Under the pieces are notes generated by a model, which did not search any database, was not told where the DNA came from, and worked only from the letters and a program-made list of their open reading frames with translations. A stretch of DNA of 64,000 nt from contig JBGULC010000013.1 in the NCBI GenBank assembly GCA_045114775.1, forward strand, positions 1 through 64,000. Direction: 5' to 3'. This document shows positions 16,901 through 24,019 of this stretch, piece after piece; positions within the stretch are counted from its first letter, which is position 1, and each line of letters begins with the position of its first letter. The translations under genes and the position numbers were made by a program. Source of the DNA: UBA3792 sp045114775. GTDB lineage: Bacteria > Bacillota > Clostridia > Christensenellales > CAG-138.

Positions 16901-18687
16901 TGGTCGCAACCGTCAAGATGCTTGCGGAAACCGCCGTCCACGAGGGGATCACCACAGAACGGCTGTGGATGGATCCGCTTGAAAGCAAGATCTCCATCGA
17001 AGAGCTCGAACAGAGCAGCGGAGAACTGCAGCCTTTTACCGTGCTCGGAGGCATGATCGACGATCCCGAACATCAGACGCGGCATACGCTGTACATCAAT
17101 CTGCTCAAGAGTAAGAACATCCTGATCATGGGTGAAAGCGGATCGGGCAAGACGACGTTCCTGAAGACGATCCTGTACGGGGTCATGCATAATTACAGCC
17201 CGAAGGAAATTTCCTTCTACATTCTCGACCTGTCCGGACGTTCTTTGACTGCGTTCCGGACCGCCCCGCACTGCGGCGCCGCGCTGCACGACGAAAACGA
17301 GACCGACTTCGATCGGCTGATCACCATGTTGGGCGATATAGTCGACGAGCGGAAAAAGCTGTTCGAGGAAATGGGCGTGGCAGATTACGAGTCGTACCTT
17401 GTTTCCAAAGAGCAGTCTTCCGAGAATCTTCCGCTGATCCTGGTCGTGATCGACAATTTCGCCGGCATGACCAATTTCAAGAAGGGAAGCGATCTGCAGT
17501 ACGGTTTCAGCCAGTATCTCAAGGAGGGCTTGAGCTACGGTATCCGCTATATCATTACGGCGACGCACAACAACGAATTGAATTCGAAAGCAAAGCAAGA
17601 GATTGCAACACGATTCACTTTACAGTTAAAAGATAAATATGAATATGGTGATACGTTAAATGTGCGTTGTAACTATATTCCCCCAATCACACCCGGACGA
17701 GGGCTGTGCGTATATAATGAAGCGCCCTTGGAGTACCAAGTTGCAATGCTGCGTCCGGATGAGACGGCAAGAGCGGTCAACGCACTGATCCAGACGATGG
17801 GCCAGGAGATCGCCGATCGTACGCCGGCGGAAGCGTTTGCGGCGGAGCTGCCCATCGTGCAGGAGGAGCAGGAATTCGAGCAGTTCTGCAGCGGCATTCC
17901 GGTCGGCAGGATCCCGCTCGGGTATTCCATGAAGGACGCCAAGAAGATCTCGATCCCGCTGAAGCAAGCCGGATTCCTTTCGGTCTATTTTGGAAACAAG
18001 GACGGAAAGAAAAAGATCCTGCAGAATTTCCTGTTTGCGTTCGCAAGAGAGCAGGGCAAGATCCTGTATCTGTCGCCTGAAAACGGCAGCGTTGCCGACG
18101 GACCGGAGGGTATTCTGCAGAACTATCCGTTTGAGTATCAGATTATTCCCTGTAAAGAGGGGGCAGGGGAAAAAGCTGTTTCGGCAATTATTGATGTAAT
18201 AAACGAGAGAAAACTGATACGGAATGCGTATTGCCGCGAGCATGGACTGGAACAAACGGAAATGAGCTCTCTTGTTGAGGCAGAAGATGCGATTCGAGCG
18301 CAAACGAAACCGCTCTTTGTTGTAGTGGAAAACTTCGTATCGTTTGAGTGCAGGACAAAAGACGAGGCAGAAATTCTGGAAGCTATTTTTGAGATTGCAA
18401 GATACTATAACGTTTTGTTCTTGGCAGGATATGATCCGGACGATACCGGTAAGCTTTTTGCAAACGCTTTACAGGGAGCATTTAATCCGGAAAAGAATGT
18501 CCTGCTGTTCGGAGGCAAGATGGATAAACAGAATCTTGTTGCGCTCGATTATAATTCAACAATTAAAGAATTGTTGCCGAAATTCGGACGTGGTTTGATG
18601 GCGTATCGCGGGAATACATATTCGATCACAATGCCTTGTGGGTCGGAAGAAACAACGAGTTCAGAAGAAGACGCTTCGATCTTCTGA
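13966..18687 (+). CDS. essC: EssC-type FtsK/SpoIIIE ATPase of type VII secretion
   Basis: The 1573-residue membrane ATPase drives export in Firmicutes type VII secretion (T7SSb). Order: an N-terminal forkhead-associated region with a clear FHA core at about 140-215 (ITIGRLADC, SRHHAIIF, NSTNGIFVNG), a hydrophobic segment near 300-325, a degenerate ATPase domain at about 420-640, a canonical one with Walker A GTTGSGKS at 713 and LLIDYKGGG, a second with GESGSGKT at 1056, and a degenerate last domain at about 1330-1560. Start 13966 is set by GGGAG eight bases upstream. AT-rich patches (17581-17740, 18150-18690) interrupt an otherwise GC-rich gene. EsaA, EssA and EssB are not seen nearby. Confidence 0.93.
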   Translation: MDDLINGTKFGLGNSTNRPDRDNAGHLKDAQGIQIAVVSNGGKLQELYIPRDSDGIHKIFEQNGKDILLQIRKQDDGEWAAFCGPRVRFTDASKFGSNRSVVLTDHALYHLTGNDGGYYLYIEDVNTEARIHHSYSVEKSRPITIGRLADCGIVIDSDFVSRHHAIIFWNEKGWRIQDTNSTNGIFVNGKKIQDASLDFGDSIFIMGLRIVIGYGFISINDGNGRASVQSPYVHLIQSDKDIAYTLPKADSEKDDSCYNRLPREREIIKADPIVFDSPPPSLNGNQIPFMLRMGSPALMGGRALATGNYFMAVTSLVMPFLTQGFTEKQRKEYEAQRNEKYKAYLNAKREEISHECAEEKRILERTYPETSLVSIWPETRRRLWERRNVDDDFLTIRIGHGDYPMLAPYDCDQERFNIEEDELEKEMRSITKEPEWLKDAPVLTSLTKDFVSGILGDPEQIREFILNMMLQIMMTHSPDEVKVILLCDPSEAKNFELFRFQKHMRNDDFTMRFMATNIVEATRISGYLAEQIEDSLEKKTELKKILKERAYYVVFALDKKLLDSVEFLKDVLKQDESVGVSVVAGFPELPKECTKIFQLKNSQNKTTYIKEPDHYKEEFLIDRIDDREKTAALMRTASIRIPTASAAYLLPKTVTFLEMFGVGKVEHLAPLRRWAENNPVKSLAVPVGVGTDGEPFILDLHQKRQGPHGLVAGTTGSGKSEFLITYILSLAVNFSPNEVAFLLIDYKGGGLAGAFYDDVQKLYLPHVIGTITNLDGAAIQRSLISINAELKRRQRVLNEAKSITNAGTMDIYDYQKLFRAGKLKKPMPHLFIISDEFAELKAQQPEFLNELISTARIGRSLGVHLILATQKPGGVVNDQIVSNTKFRVCLRVADKSDSMDMLKRPEASELRDTGRFYLQVGNNEYFAMGQSAWCGAGYEPSDEPPKSVDESIAVIDPTGQAVVTMKPERKKIKTEIKQLVATVKMLAETAVHEGITTERLWMDPLESKISIEELEQSSGELQPFTVLGGMIDDPEHQTRHTLYINLLKSKNILIMGESGSGKTTFLKTILYGVMHNYSPKEISFYILDLSGRSLTAFRTAPHCGAALHDENETDFDRLITMLGDIVDERKKLFEEMGVADYESYLVSKEQSSENLPLILVVIDNFAGMTNFKKGSDLQYGFSQYLKEGLSYGIRYIITATHNNELNSKAKQEIATRFTLQLKDKYEYGDTLNVRCNYIPPITPGRGLCVYNEAPLEYQVAMLRPDETARAVNALIQTMGQEIADRTPAEAFAAELPIVQEEQEFEQFCSGIPVGRIPLGYSMKDAKKISIPLKQAGFLSVYFGNKDGKKKILQNFLFAFAREQGKILYLSPENGSVADGPEGILQNYPFEYQIIPCKEGAGEKAVSAIIDVINERKLIRNAYCREHGLEQTEMSSLVEAEDAIRAQTKPLFVVVENFVSFECRTKDEAEILEAIFEIARYYNVLFLAGYDPDDTGKLFANALQGAFNPEKNVLLFGGKMDKQNLVALDYNSTIKELLPKFGRGLMAYRGNTYSITMPCGSEETTSSEEDASIF

Positions 18688-18704
18688 GAAAGGGAGGAAT
18701 GGAC

Positions 18705-18956
18705 ATGAACAAGGTATGCGTCATCGTGGAAACCCCGGCGATTGGCCGGGAGGACGATATGCTGCTGCCGGACTATCTTCCGATCGAACTGCTCCAGAAG
18801 CTGGTTGCCGACGCGGTCAAGGATATTTCGAGCGGCGCGTTTGAGCCTACGGGGAAAGAGATTCTCTGTCGACGGGAGGACGGTATTATTCTGCATCCGC
18901 GATATACACTTGCAGATTATGCTGTTACAGACGGTATGCATTTATTGTTGTTTTAG
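18705..18956 (+). CDS. EsaB/YukD-like ubiquitin-fold protein
   Basis: An 83-residue protein with the YukD/EsaB pattern: an N-terminal strand (KVCVIVETPA), DYLPIELLQKLVADAVKDI as the helix, and a C-terminal HPRYTLADYAVTDGMHLLLF segment as in ubiquitin-like folds. EsaB is a small cytoplasmic accessory of T7SSb. GGGAGG at 18692-18697 favours the ATG at 18705 over the one at 18699, which is too close. It follows essC by 17 bases. Confidence 0.82.
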   Translation: MNKVCVIVETPAIGREDDMLLPDYLPIELLQKLVADAVKDISSGAFEPTGKEILCRREDGIILHPRYTLADYAVTDGMHLLLF

Positions 18957-18964
18957 GAGGAATT

Positions 18965-19186
18965 ATGGAAAGTATTGAACAGTATCTCGGAGCACTGAAA
19001 CGCAGCTCATCAATTCTAAAACAATTAGACAATACACTGGACGAAGATAAACAGAACATACACAGAGGACTCTCGGGAGATGCAGAAGAGATTTATAAAA
19101 AGCAGTGTGACAAAGTGATTAACAAGATCAAAAAGATCGAAAAACAAATTCAGGTATTATATTCGGAATCAAGCGCCGGATTATAA
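18965..19186 (+). CDS. small helical protein of the T7SS locus (73 aa)
   Basis: A 73-residue, highly charged helical protein (YLGALKRSSSILKQLDNTLDE ... VINKIKKIEKQIQVLY in outline), likely a two-helix hairpin. It lacks a WxG turn; residues 34-42 (RGLSGDAEE) occupy the place of that turn. AGGAGG lies four bases before the start. Its size and position among the secreted-substrate genes suggest a WXG100-like substrate or a substrate chaperone. It belongs to no family I can name. Confidence 0.65.
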   Translation: MESIEQYLGALKRSSSILKQLDNTLDEDKQNIHRGLSGDAEEIYKKQCDKVINKIKKIEKQIQVLYSESSAGL

Positions 19187-19220
19187 TATACAGCAAAATT
19201 AACAGGAGGAAGCTAACAGA

Positions 19221-19532
19221 ATGGGAACAGTTGATATGGACATCAAAGCTGCTGAGAGTTTCAATAATGAATTGACTAACTTAAACAGCAGACTGGAAAC
19301 GATCTTAAAAGGTATCAATCAAGCGGTCCAAGATATCGGTAAGAGTGGTGAAGGCAGTATCATTAAGCAGCTGTGGGATAGAGCAAAAGAAATGTTCGAT
19401 GCTGCAGTTTCAATGGTTAAAGCTTTCGGTAATCTTGTCAACAGCATTGCAGAGGTCATTGGCGCAGCAGGACAATTAATGAATACGATCAATGAGGCGA
19501 TTGCCAATGTCGGCAAATTCTTTGGGTTCTAA
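19221..19532 (+). CDS. WXG100-like small secreted protein (103 aa)
   Basis: The 103-residue protein has a helical N-terminal half (NELTNLNSRLETILKGINQ), a central LW at about 50-52 where WXG100 proteins have their turn, and an amphipathic, glycine-ending C-terminal half (VNSIAEVIGAAGQLMNTINE). It has no signal peptide. WXG100 proteins are exported as folded dimers by EssC. It lacks an exact W-x-G, so the family label is by size, helical pattern and position. AGGAGG lies at 19204-19209. Confidence 0.65.
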   Translation: MGTVDMDIKAAESFNNELTNLNSRLETILKGINQAVQDIGKSGEGSIIKQLWDRAKEMFDAAVSMVKAFGNLVNSIAEVIGAAGQLMNTINEAIANVGKFFGF

Positions 19533-19551
19533 TGCATAAGGAGTGAAGAAA

Positions 19552-19890
19552 ATGGCAGATAATACCAGAATTTATGTAAATGAAGAAGTATTTCGCAATC
19601 AAATCGGAGCGTTGGGTGATGGTTTGGAACAGCTTGGTGACATTCTCCGTGATTATGAAGCGCTCAAGGATCAGGCAAAGAAAGTTTGGGGCGAAGAAGA
19701 TATCAATCAGAGAAAGGCCATTGAGGTCTGCGAATCGGCAATCACATTGGTGAGAGAGAAACAAGCAGAAACCAGGAATTCTAAGACGCAGCTTGAGAAC
19801 ATCAGTTCTGATGCATACAAGCAGCAGGCTGATTATTCCGAAAAACTGGATAAGGCAAAACAGACGATTGATGCATTGCGGAGATCCTAA
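19552..19890 (+). CDS. WXG100-like small protein (112 aa)
   Basis: The 112-residue helical protein reads MADNTRIYVNEEVFRNQIGA at its start and has W-G-E at about 46-48 in the turn position (KKVWGEED), close to the WXG100 pattern. A heptad-like C-terminal helix follows. AAGGAG at 19538-19543 sets the ATG at 19552 rather than the GTG nine bases upstream. It probably pairs with one of the neighbouring small proteins for export by EssC. Confidence 0.68.
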   Translation: MADNTRIYVNEEVFRNQIGALGDGLEQLGDILRDYEALKDQAKKVWGEEDINQRKAIEVCESAITLVREKQAETRNSKTQLENISSDAYKQQADYSEKLDKAKQTIDALRRS

Positions 19891-20198
19891 TGGGTGAAGC
19901 AACGAGAATCCGATTTGACCGGAATGCGCTGGAGGATCATGCGGATCAGTACTGCAAGAAGGAACTGAAACTTGCGCGGAATCTGGTGGATATGCTGCGC
20001 CTTGCAGCCTCCTGCGCGCCAATAGACGCCGCGCCGCGCGTGCGGCGGCTCATGAACGACGCAGACCGCATGGCCCGGTATTTTTCCGAGATGAACGACG
20101 CGTTGGTCGAATCGGGACAACTGGTGGAAGCAACCTCCAAGGCGGTGCTTGAACGTCTCGAGGATGCGGACGACAAAATGAAAGCCTTACTGGATTAA
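19890..20198 (+). CDS. small helical protein of the T7SS locus (102 aa)
   Basis: A 102-residue Arg/Glu-rich helical protein that starts on the last base of the preceding stop codon (TAATG), so translation is coupled. RFDRNALEDHADQY opens it, and the middle (LRLAASCAPIDAAPRVRRL) is a likely inter-helix turn. There is no WxG motif and no signal peptide. It is GC-richer than the three small genes before it. It could be a partner or chaperone of the 112-residue protein. Confidence 0.62.
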   Translation: MGEATRIRFDRNALEDHADQYCKKELKLARNLVDMLRLAASCAPIDAAPRVRRLMNDADRMARYFSEMNDALVESGQLVEATSKAVLERLEDADDKMKALLD

Positions 20199-20250
20199 CC
20201 GGTACGTGCGAATCAGATTGCCGCTTATGCGGCGGCAATGCATTTCAGTG

Positions 20251-20286
20251 ACCCTCCGTTTGTCGGGAAACCGACGGACGGAGGGT
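20251..20286. terminator. very strong hairpin after the T7SS small genes
   Basis: ACCCTCCGT and ACGGAGGGT form the base of a near-continuous 16-bp stem with a GAAA tetraloop. No T-run follows, so it may stabilise or process the mRNA between the T7SS substrates and the phosphatase gene rather than end it. Confidence 0.6.
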
Positions 20287-20401
20287 ACGCTGGGATTTTG
20301 GGAAAAGAGAAAGAACAGTCATTTTTGAGCAATAATGCGTGAAATTTTGTCTGCTGTATCATCAGCGTCGTAAATCGTTTATGGGGGAGAGCCACAGCAA
20401 A

Positions 20402-21163
20402 ATGATTTTTCAATTATCGGCAGCATGCGGCTGCAGCATCGGACGCGTTCGCAAAAACAACGAGGACAACTTCTACTTTGACGGCAGTTCGCTCCCGGAG
20501 GAGAACCGGGGATTGAGCGGAAGCATCATGAAAAAGACCTACCTTGAGAAGGAGGTCCTGTTCGGCGTGTTCGACGGCATGGGCGGCGAGGAGTACGGGG
20601 AAAAAGCGTCTTTCGCTGCTGCGGAGACCGCGAAAGCAAAGGCGGATCTCGGCAGACGCTATGCGATCGGCTCGAGAGCGTTTCTGACACAGCTCAGCCA
20701 TGAAATGAACCGGGCGGTCTGCGAGCGGCAGAAGGAGCTTTATGTCACCCGCATGGGGACGACCGCAGCAATGCTGCTGTTCGTGCCGGACGAGGTCTAT
20801 GCCTGCAATCTGGGCGACAGCCGCATCTACCGGCTGCGTGACAACGAGCTTTCACAGGTCTCCGTGGACGACGTGGAGCGCGTTCCCGAGGGCGTGCACA
20901 GAAAAGCCGGTCTGACGCAGTTCCTCGGTATTCCGGAGGACGAGCTTGCGCTGGAGCCGCATATCGTCAAATGCGAGCTGAAGCGGGGCGACGTCTATCT
21001 GATCTGCAGCGACGGTGTCACGGACATGATTCCGAACCTGGAGCTTTGCATGCTCCTGCGCGAGCATATCAGTGTCAAGCAGACCGTCGAACACATCATC
21101 CGTCGCGCTTTGCAGAACGGCGGCCATGACAACACGACGGCGATCGTGATCCGCATAGATTAA
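20402..21163 (+). CDS. PP2C-family Ser/Thr protein phosphatase
   Basis: The 253-residue cytoplasmic phosphatase has the PP2C metal-binding motifs in order: RKNNEDNFYFD, LFGVFDGMGGEEYG, MGTTAAMLLF, NLGDSRIYRL, LICSDGVTDM and GGHDNTTAIV. It would remove phosphate from Ser/Thr residues set by the three kinases that follow. The ATG at 20402 is preferred because the domain starts there and GGGGGAGA lies 11 bases upstream; starts at 20381 and 20339 are possible. It is followed by the first kinase gene after 21 bases, as in PrpC-PrkC pairs. Confidence 0.92.
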   Translation: MIFQLSAACGCSIGRVRKNNEDNFYFDGSSLPEENRGLSGSIMKKTYLEKEVLFGVFDGMGGEEYGEKASFAAAETAKAKADLGRRYAIGSRAFLTQLSHEMNRAVCERQKELYVTRMGTTAAMLLFVPDEVYACNLGDSRIYRLRDNELSQVSVDDVERVPEGVHRKAGLTQFLGIPEDELALEPHIVKCELKRGDVYLICSDGVTDMIPNLELCMLLREHISVKQTVEHIIRRALQNGGHDNTTAIVIRID

Positions 21164-21184
21164 ACATCATCAGGGAAGGTCAAT

Positions 21185-23896
21185 ATGGACGAGAAAAGAA
21201 TCAAAATCCCCGGGTGGAAGATCATTCGGACAATCGGCAAGGGCAGCTTCGGCTGCGTATATGAGGTGGAGAAGGAGGGCGTGTTCGGCGCAGTCGCACA
21301 TTCGGCGCTGAAGGTCATCTCGATCCCGGAGACGGACGCGGAGGTCAAGGCGTATCGCGATGACGGTTACGACGACAAGAGCCTTACCGATCTGTTCCGT
21401 ACGCAGGTCGAGGACATCACGGCCGAATTTGAATTGATGAGCAAGCTCAAGGGCGACAGCCATATCGTGAGCTATGAGGACCATTCGATCGTCCAGCACG
21501 AACATGATCCGGGCTACGATATCTTCATCCGCATGGAGCTTCTGACGCCGCTGCCGGACTATATCAATCGGACGTTTCCGGACAACCGTATTCCGGACGC
21601 TGCCGTTGCGGCGCTCGGTACAGATATCTGCCGCGCTCTGGAGCGCTGCGGACGGCATAATATCATTCACCGCGATATCAAGCCGCAGAATATCTTCGTC
21701 AATGAGGAGGAAGATTTCAAGCTCGGCGACTTCGGCATCGCGAAGACCTCGGATCATACGACCAGAGCGACCAAGACGGGGACCTACGGCTATATGGCGC
21801 CGGAGGTCTACTGGGGAAGACCCTATAACGCGGCGGTCGACATCTATTCGCTCGGCCTTGTCCTCTATTGGATGCTGAACGAACGCAGAGGGCCGTTCCT
21901 GCCGATGCCGCCTGCGGTGCCGCGTCCGAGTCAGAATTCGGAAGCAATGGAGCGCCGCATGAATGGGGAAGCGCTGCCCGCGCCGAAAAACGGCAGCGAG
22001 GAACTGAAGCGCATTGTGCTGAAGGCGTGTGCGTTTGATCCGAAGGATCGTTATCAAAATCCGGCGGAAATGCGGCGCGATCTGGAGCGTGCGGTTGCTG
22101 CAAAGGAAGAAACGGAGACGATCGCAGTGCCGGTAAGACCGATCCCGCCTGTTTCCGCGGACACATACGAAGCGACCGTCGGCACTGACCGAAAGGAGAC
22201 GGACGTCGATCATACCGTCAGCGCCATGTCGGGGCCGGTCAGAGCAAACGAACCGGAAAGACCGGCGCCTGTCATTGTTCCGACGCCCGTTCTAAATGAG
22301 ATCCGCGCGCCACAGCAGAAGGAAACATATGAAGCGACCGTCGGCTTGTTCCGTGCCGAAAAAACCACGAATACGGCCTCGAGCATGGACGAAACAATGC
22401 GCATTGCAGCGGAACCGATCCGTGAAAATGGAACGGCTGCATATGCCGAAGATGCAGACGCAACGGTCGGTTTGTTCACAAAGAAGCCGGAAGCGGTGAA
22501 ACCGTTCGTCAGAAGAGAGCCGGAGACAGCAAAACCGCCGATCAGAAAAGAGGCGGAGAGAAAGACCGAACACATGCCGAAGCCGGAAAAACCGGCAGAG
22601 AAACCGGAGCCCGAAAAAACGCAAGCGGACCGGAAAGCCGCCGGCAAGGGTTTCAAGAAAACACTGCTGATCATTGTCGCGGCGGCTGCACTTGCCATGA
22701 TTGCGGCGGTGGTCCTGATCGTCGTACTCGTAAGCAAGGGCAAGCCCTCGCAGCAGGCAGAGACCGATCCGACCGCCGCACCTGCGGAAGCGCCGACGGA
22801 TGCGCCGACCGCCGTCCCGACCGATGCGCCTACGCAAAAGCCGACGGAAAAGCCGACGGATGCGCCGATATCCATCCAAACGGATGCGCCGACGTCTGTT
22901 CCGACGGAAGCGCCGACACCGACGCAGACCCAAAATCCGACGGAGAAACCGACAGAAAAGCCTACGCCGACGCCGGAGCCGACGTCTACGCAGACGCCGT
23001 ATTCGAAGCCGACCGCTTCAATGGAAAAAAACGCCGCTGATGGGTATGTCAATGCGGATAGTGTCGAGATGCGGGAAGGTCCGGGCACGAACTACAATAT
23101 CGTGAATGCCTCTGTTGAAAGGTATACGGTTGTTAAACTCTATGTCGAGCAGGATGGCTGGTGGTTTTTGAAGTGCAGGGATCAGTACGGGTATATTCGA
23201 AAAGATTATATTGCCAAAGGAACGGTGCCGGAGTCTGCGGAAACCCAGGCATATTTGCCGCTCACATTGTCCGCCCGTTTCTTACTTATAACTACGGATG
23301 ATGAAATTCTGCAAATTGAAGGCAGGACCGCTCCGGGTGCAAGCTTGACTTTTGTTAAGCCCGATTATGAAACTGTCATCGGATACTACCCTTCTACTGA
23401 TGCTGAAGGGCTTTTCATGTATGAATTCAAAATCTCGGATTCTTCTTTCCGCGGCATGACAAAGGCCGAGATCATTGCAGAGAAGGATGGCTTGCAAAAT
23501 ACAGCCGAGTTCGTGATCCTGCGGGGGTTTGAGGACAAAACAGCTTTCTTGGAGTACTACAATTACTTCAATAAATATAAGAAATACATCGAAATCAATC
23601 ACAATGGTAAGGGAATCGCGGACATCCTCGGAAATCTGACGGAATACGCAGGCGGCAAATACGGGTTCCGCATCAGCGCAACCGTTGTAGACGTTTTTGA
23701 GCAGGGCGGCGACACCGTCGTAAAGATGGTGATCGAAAAAACCGGTGAGACTGTGTATGTTCGTAACTATTCCGAAACATGGCGTCCGACGGACAATATC
23801 GGCGGGAAATACAATGTGTATTGCAATCTCGTCGGGACTTACGAAAACACAGGCTGCTGTGAATTCATCGGATGGTTTGCCAAAGTATCAAAGTAG
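21185..23896 (+). CDS. transmembrane Ser/Thr kinase 1, SH3-like extracellular domain
   Basis: A 903-residue Hanks-type kinase. Kinase domain about 10-290: glycine loop GKGSFG, Lys43, HRDIKPQN with Asp164, DFG with Asp182, and GTYGYMAPE. A juxtamembrane linker with repeated ATVG blocks (Thr residues that could be phosphorylated) runs to about 485. The membrane helix is about 491-516. Outside are a PT/DAPT-rich stalk (530-610), a bacterial SH3 domain (about 617-675, VEMREGPGTNYNIV) and ~220 residues of unknown fold. The SH3 part suggests sensing of cell wall. Its first ~90 codons are nearly identical in DNA to kinase 2. Confidence 0.92.
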   Translation: MDEKRIKIPGWKIIRTIGKGSFGCVYEVEKEGVFGAVAHSALKVISIPETDAEVKAYRDDGYDDKSLTDLFRTQVEDITAEFELMSKLKGDSHIVSYEDHSIVQHEHDPGYDIFIRMELLTPLPDYINRTFPDNRIPDAAVAALGTDICRALERCGRHNIIHRDIKPQNIFVNEEEDFKLGDFGIAKTSDHTTRATKTGTYGYMAPEVYWGRPYNAAVDIYSLGLVLYWMLNERRGPFLPMPPAVPRPSQNSEAMERRMNGEALPAPKNGSEELKRIVLKACAFDPKDRYQNPAEMRRDLERAVAAKEETETIAVPVRPIPPVSADTYEATVGTDRKETDVDHTVSAMSGPVRANEPERPAPVIVPTPVLNEIRAPQQKETYEATVGLFRAEKTTNTASSMDETMRIAAEPIRENGTAAYAEDADATVGLFTKKPEAVKPFVRREPETAKPPIRKEAERKTEHMPKPEKPAEKPEPEKTQADRKAAGKGFKKTLLIIVAAAALAMIAAVVLIVVLVSKGKPSQQAETDPTAAPAEAPTDAPTAVPTDAPTQKPTEKPTDAPISIQTDAPTSVPTEAPTPTQTQNPTEKPTEKPTPTPEPTSTQTPYSKPTASMEKNAADGYVNADSVEMREGPGTNYNIVNASVERYTVVKLYVEQDGWWFLKCRDQYGYIRKDYIAKGTVPESAETQAYLPLTLSARFLLITTDDEILQIEGRTAPGASLTFVKPDYETVIGYYPSTDAEGLFMYEFKISDSSFRGMTKAEIIAEKDGLQNTAEFVILRGFEDKTAFLEYYNYFNKYKKYIEINHNGKGIADILGNLTEYAGGKYGFRISATVVDVFEQGGDTVVKMVIEKTGETVYVRNYSETWRPTDNIGGKYNVYCNLVGTYENTGCCEFIGWFAKVSK

Positions 23897-24019
23897 GATG
23901 AAACCGCGGAATCAGCATCTGTTATTTTAAAATACAACAAGACATTTCTTCCGCATGAACCGGCAGGCTCATAACTGGAACAAGAGAGTAAGTAAACAGT
24001 AGTTGAAAGGGATACAAAT

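Noticed and set aside
22210..23088. Minus-strand frame with VGASVG-type repeats
   Set aside because: It is the reverse reading of the PT-rich stalk of kinase 1, not a glycine-rich protein. The same applies to the plus-strand frame at 47856-48431 opposite the COG1361-like stalk.
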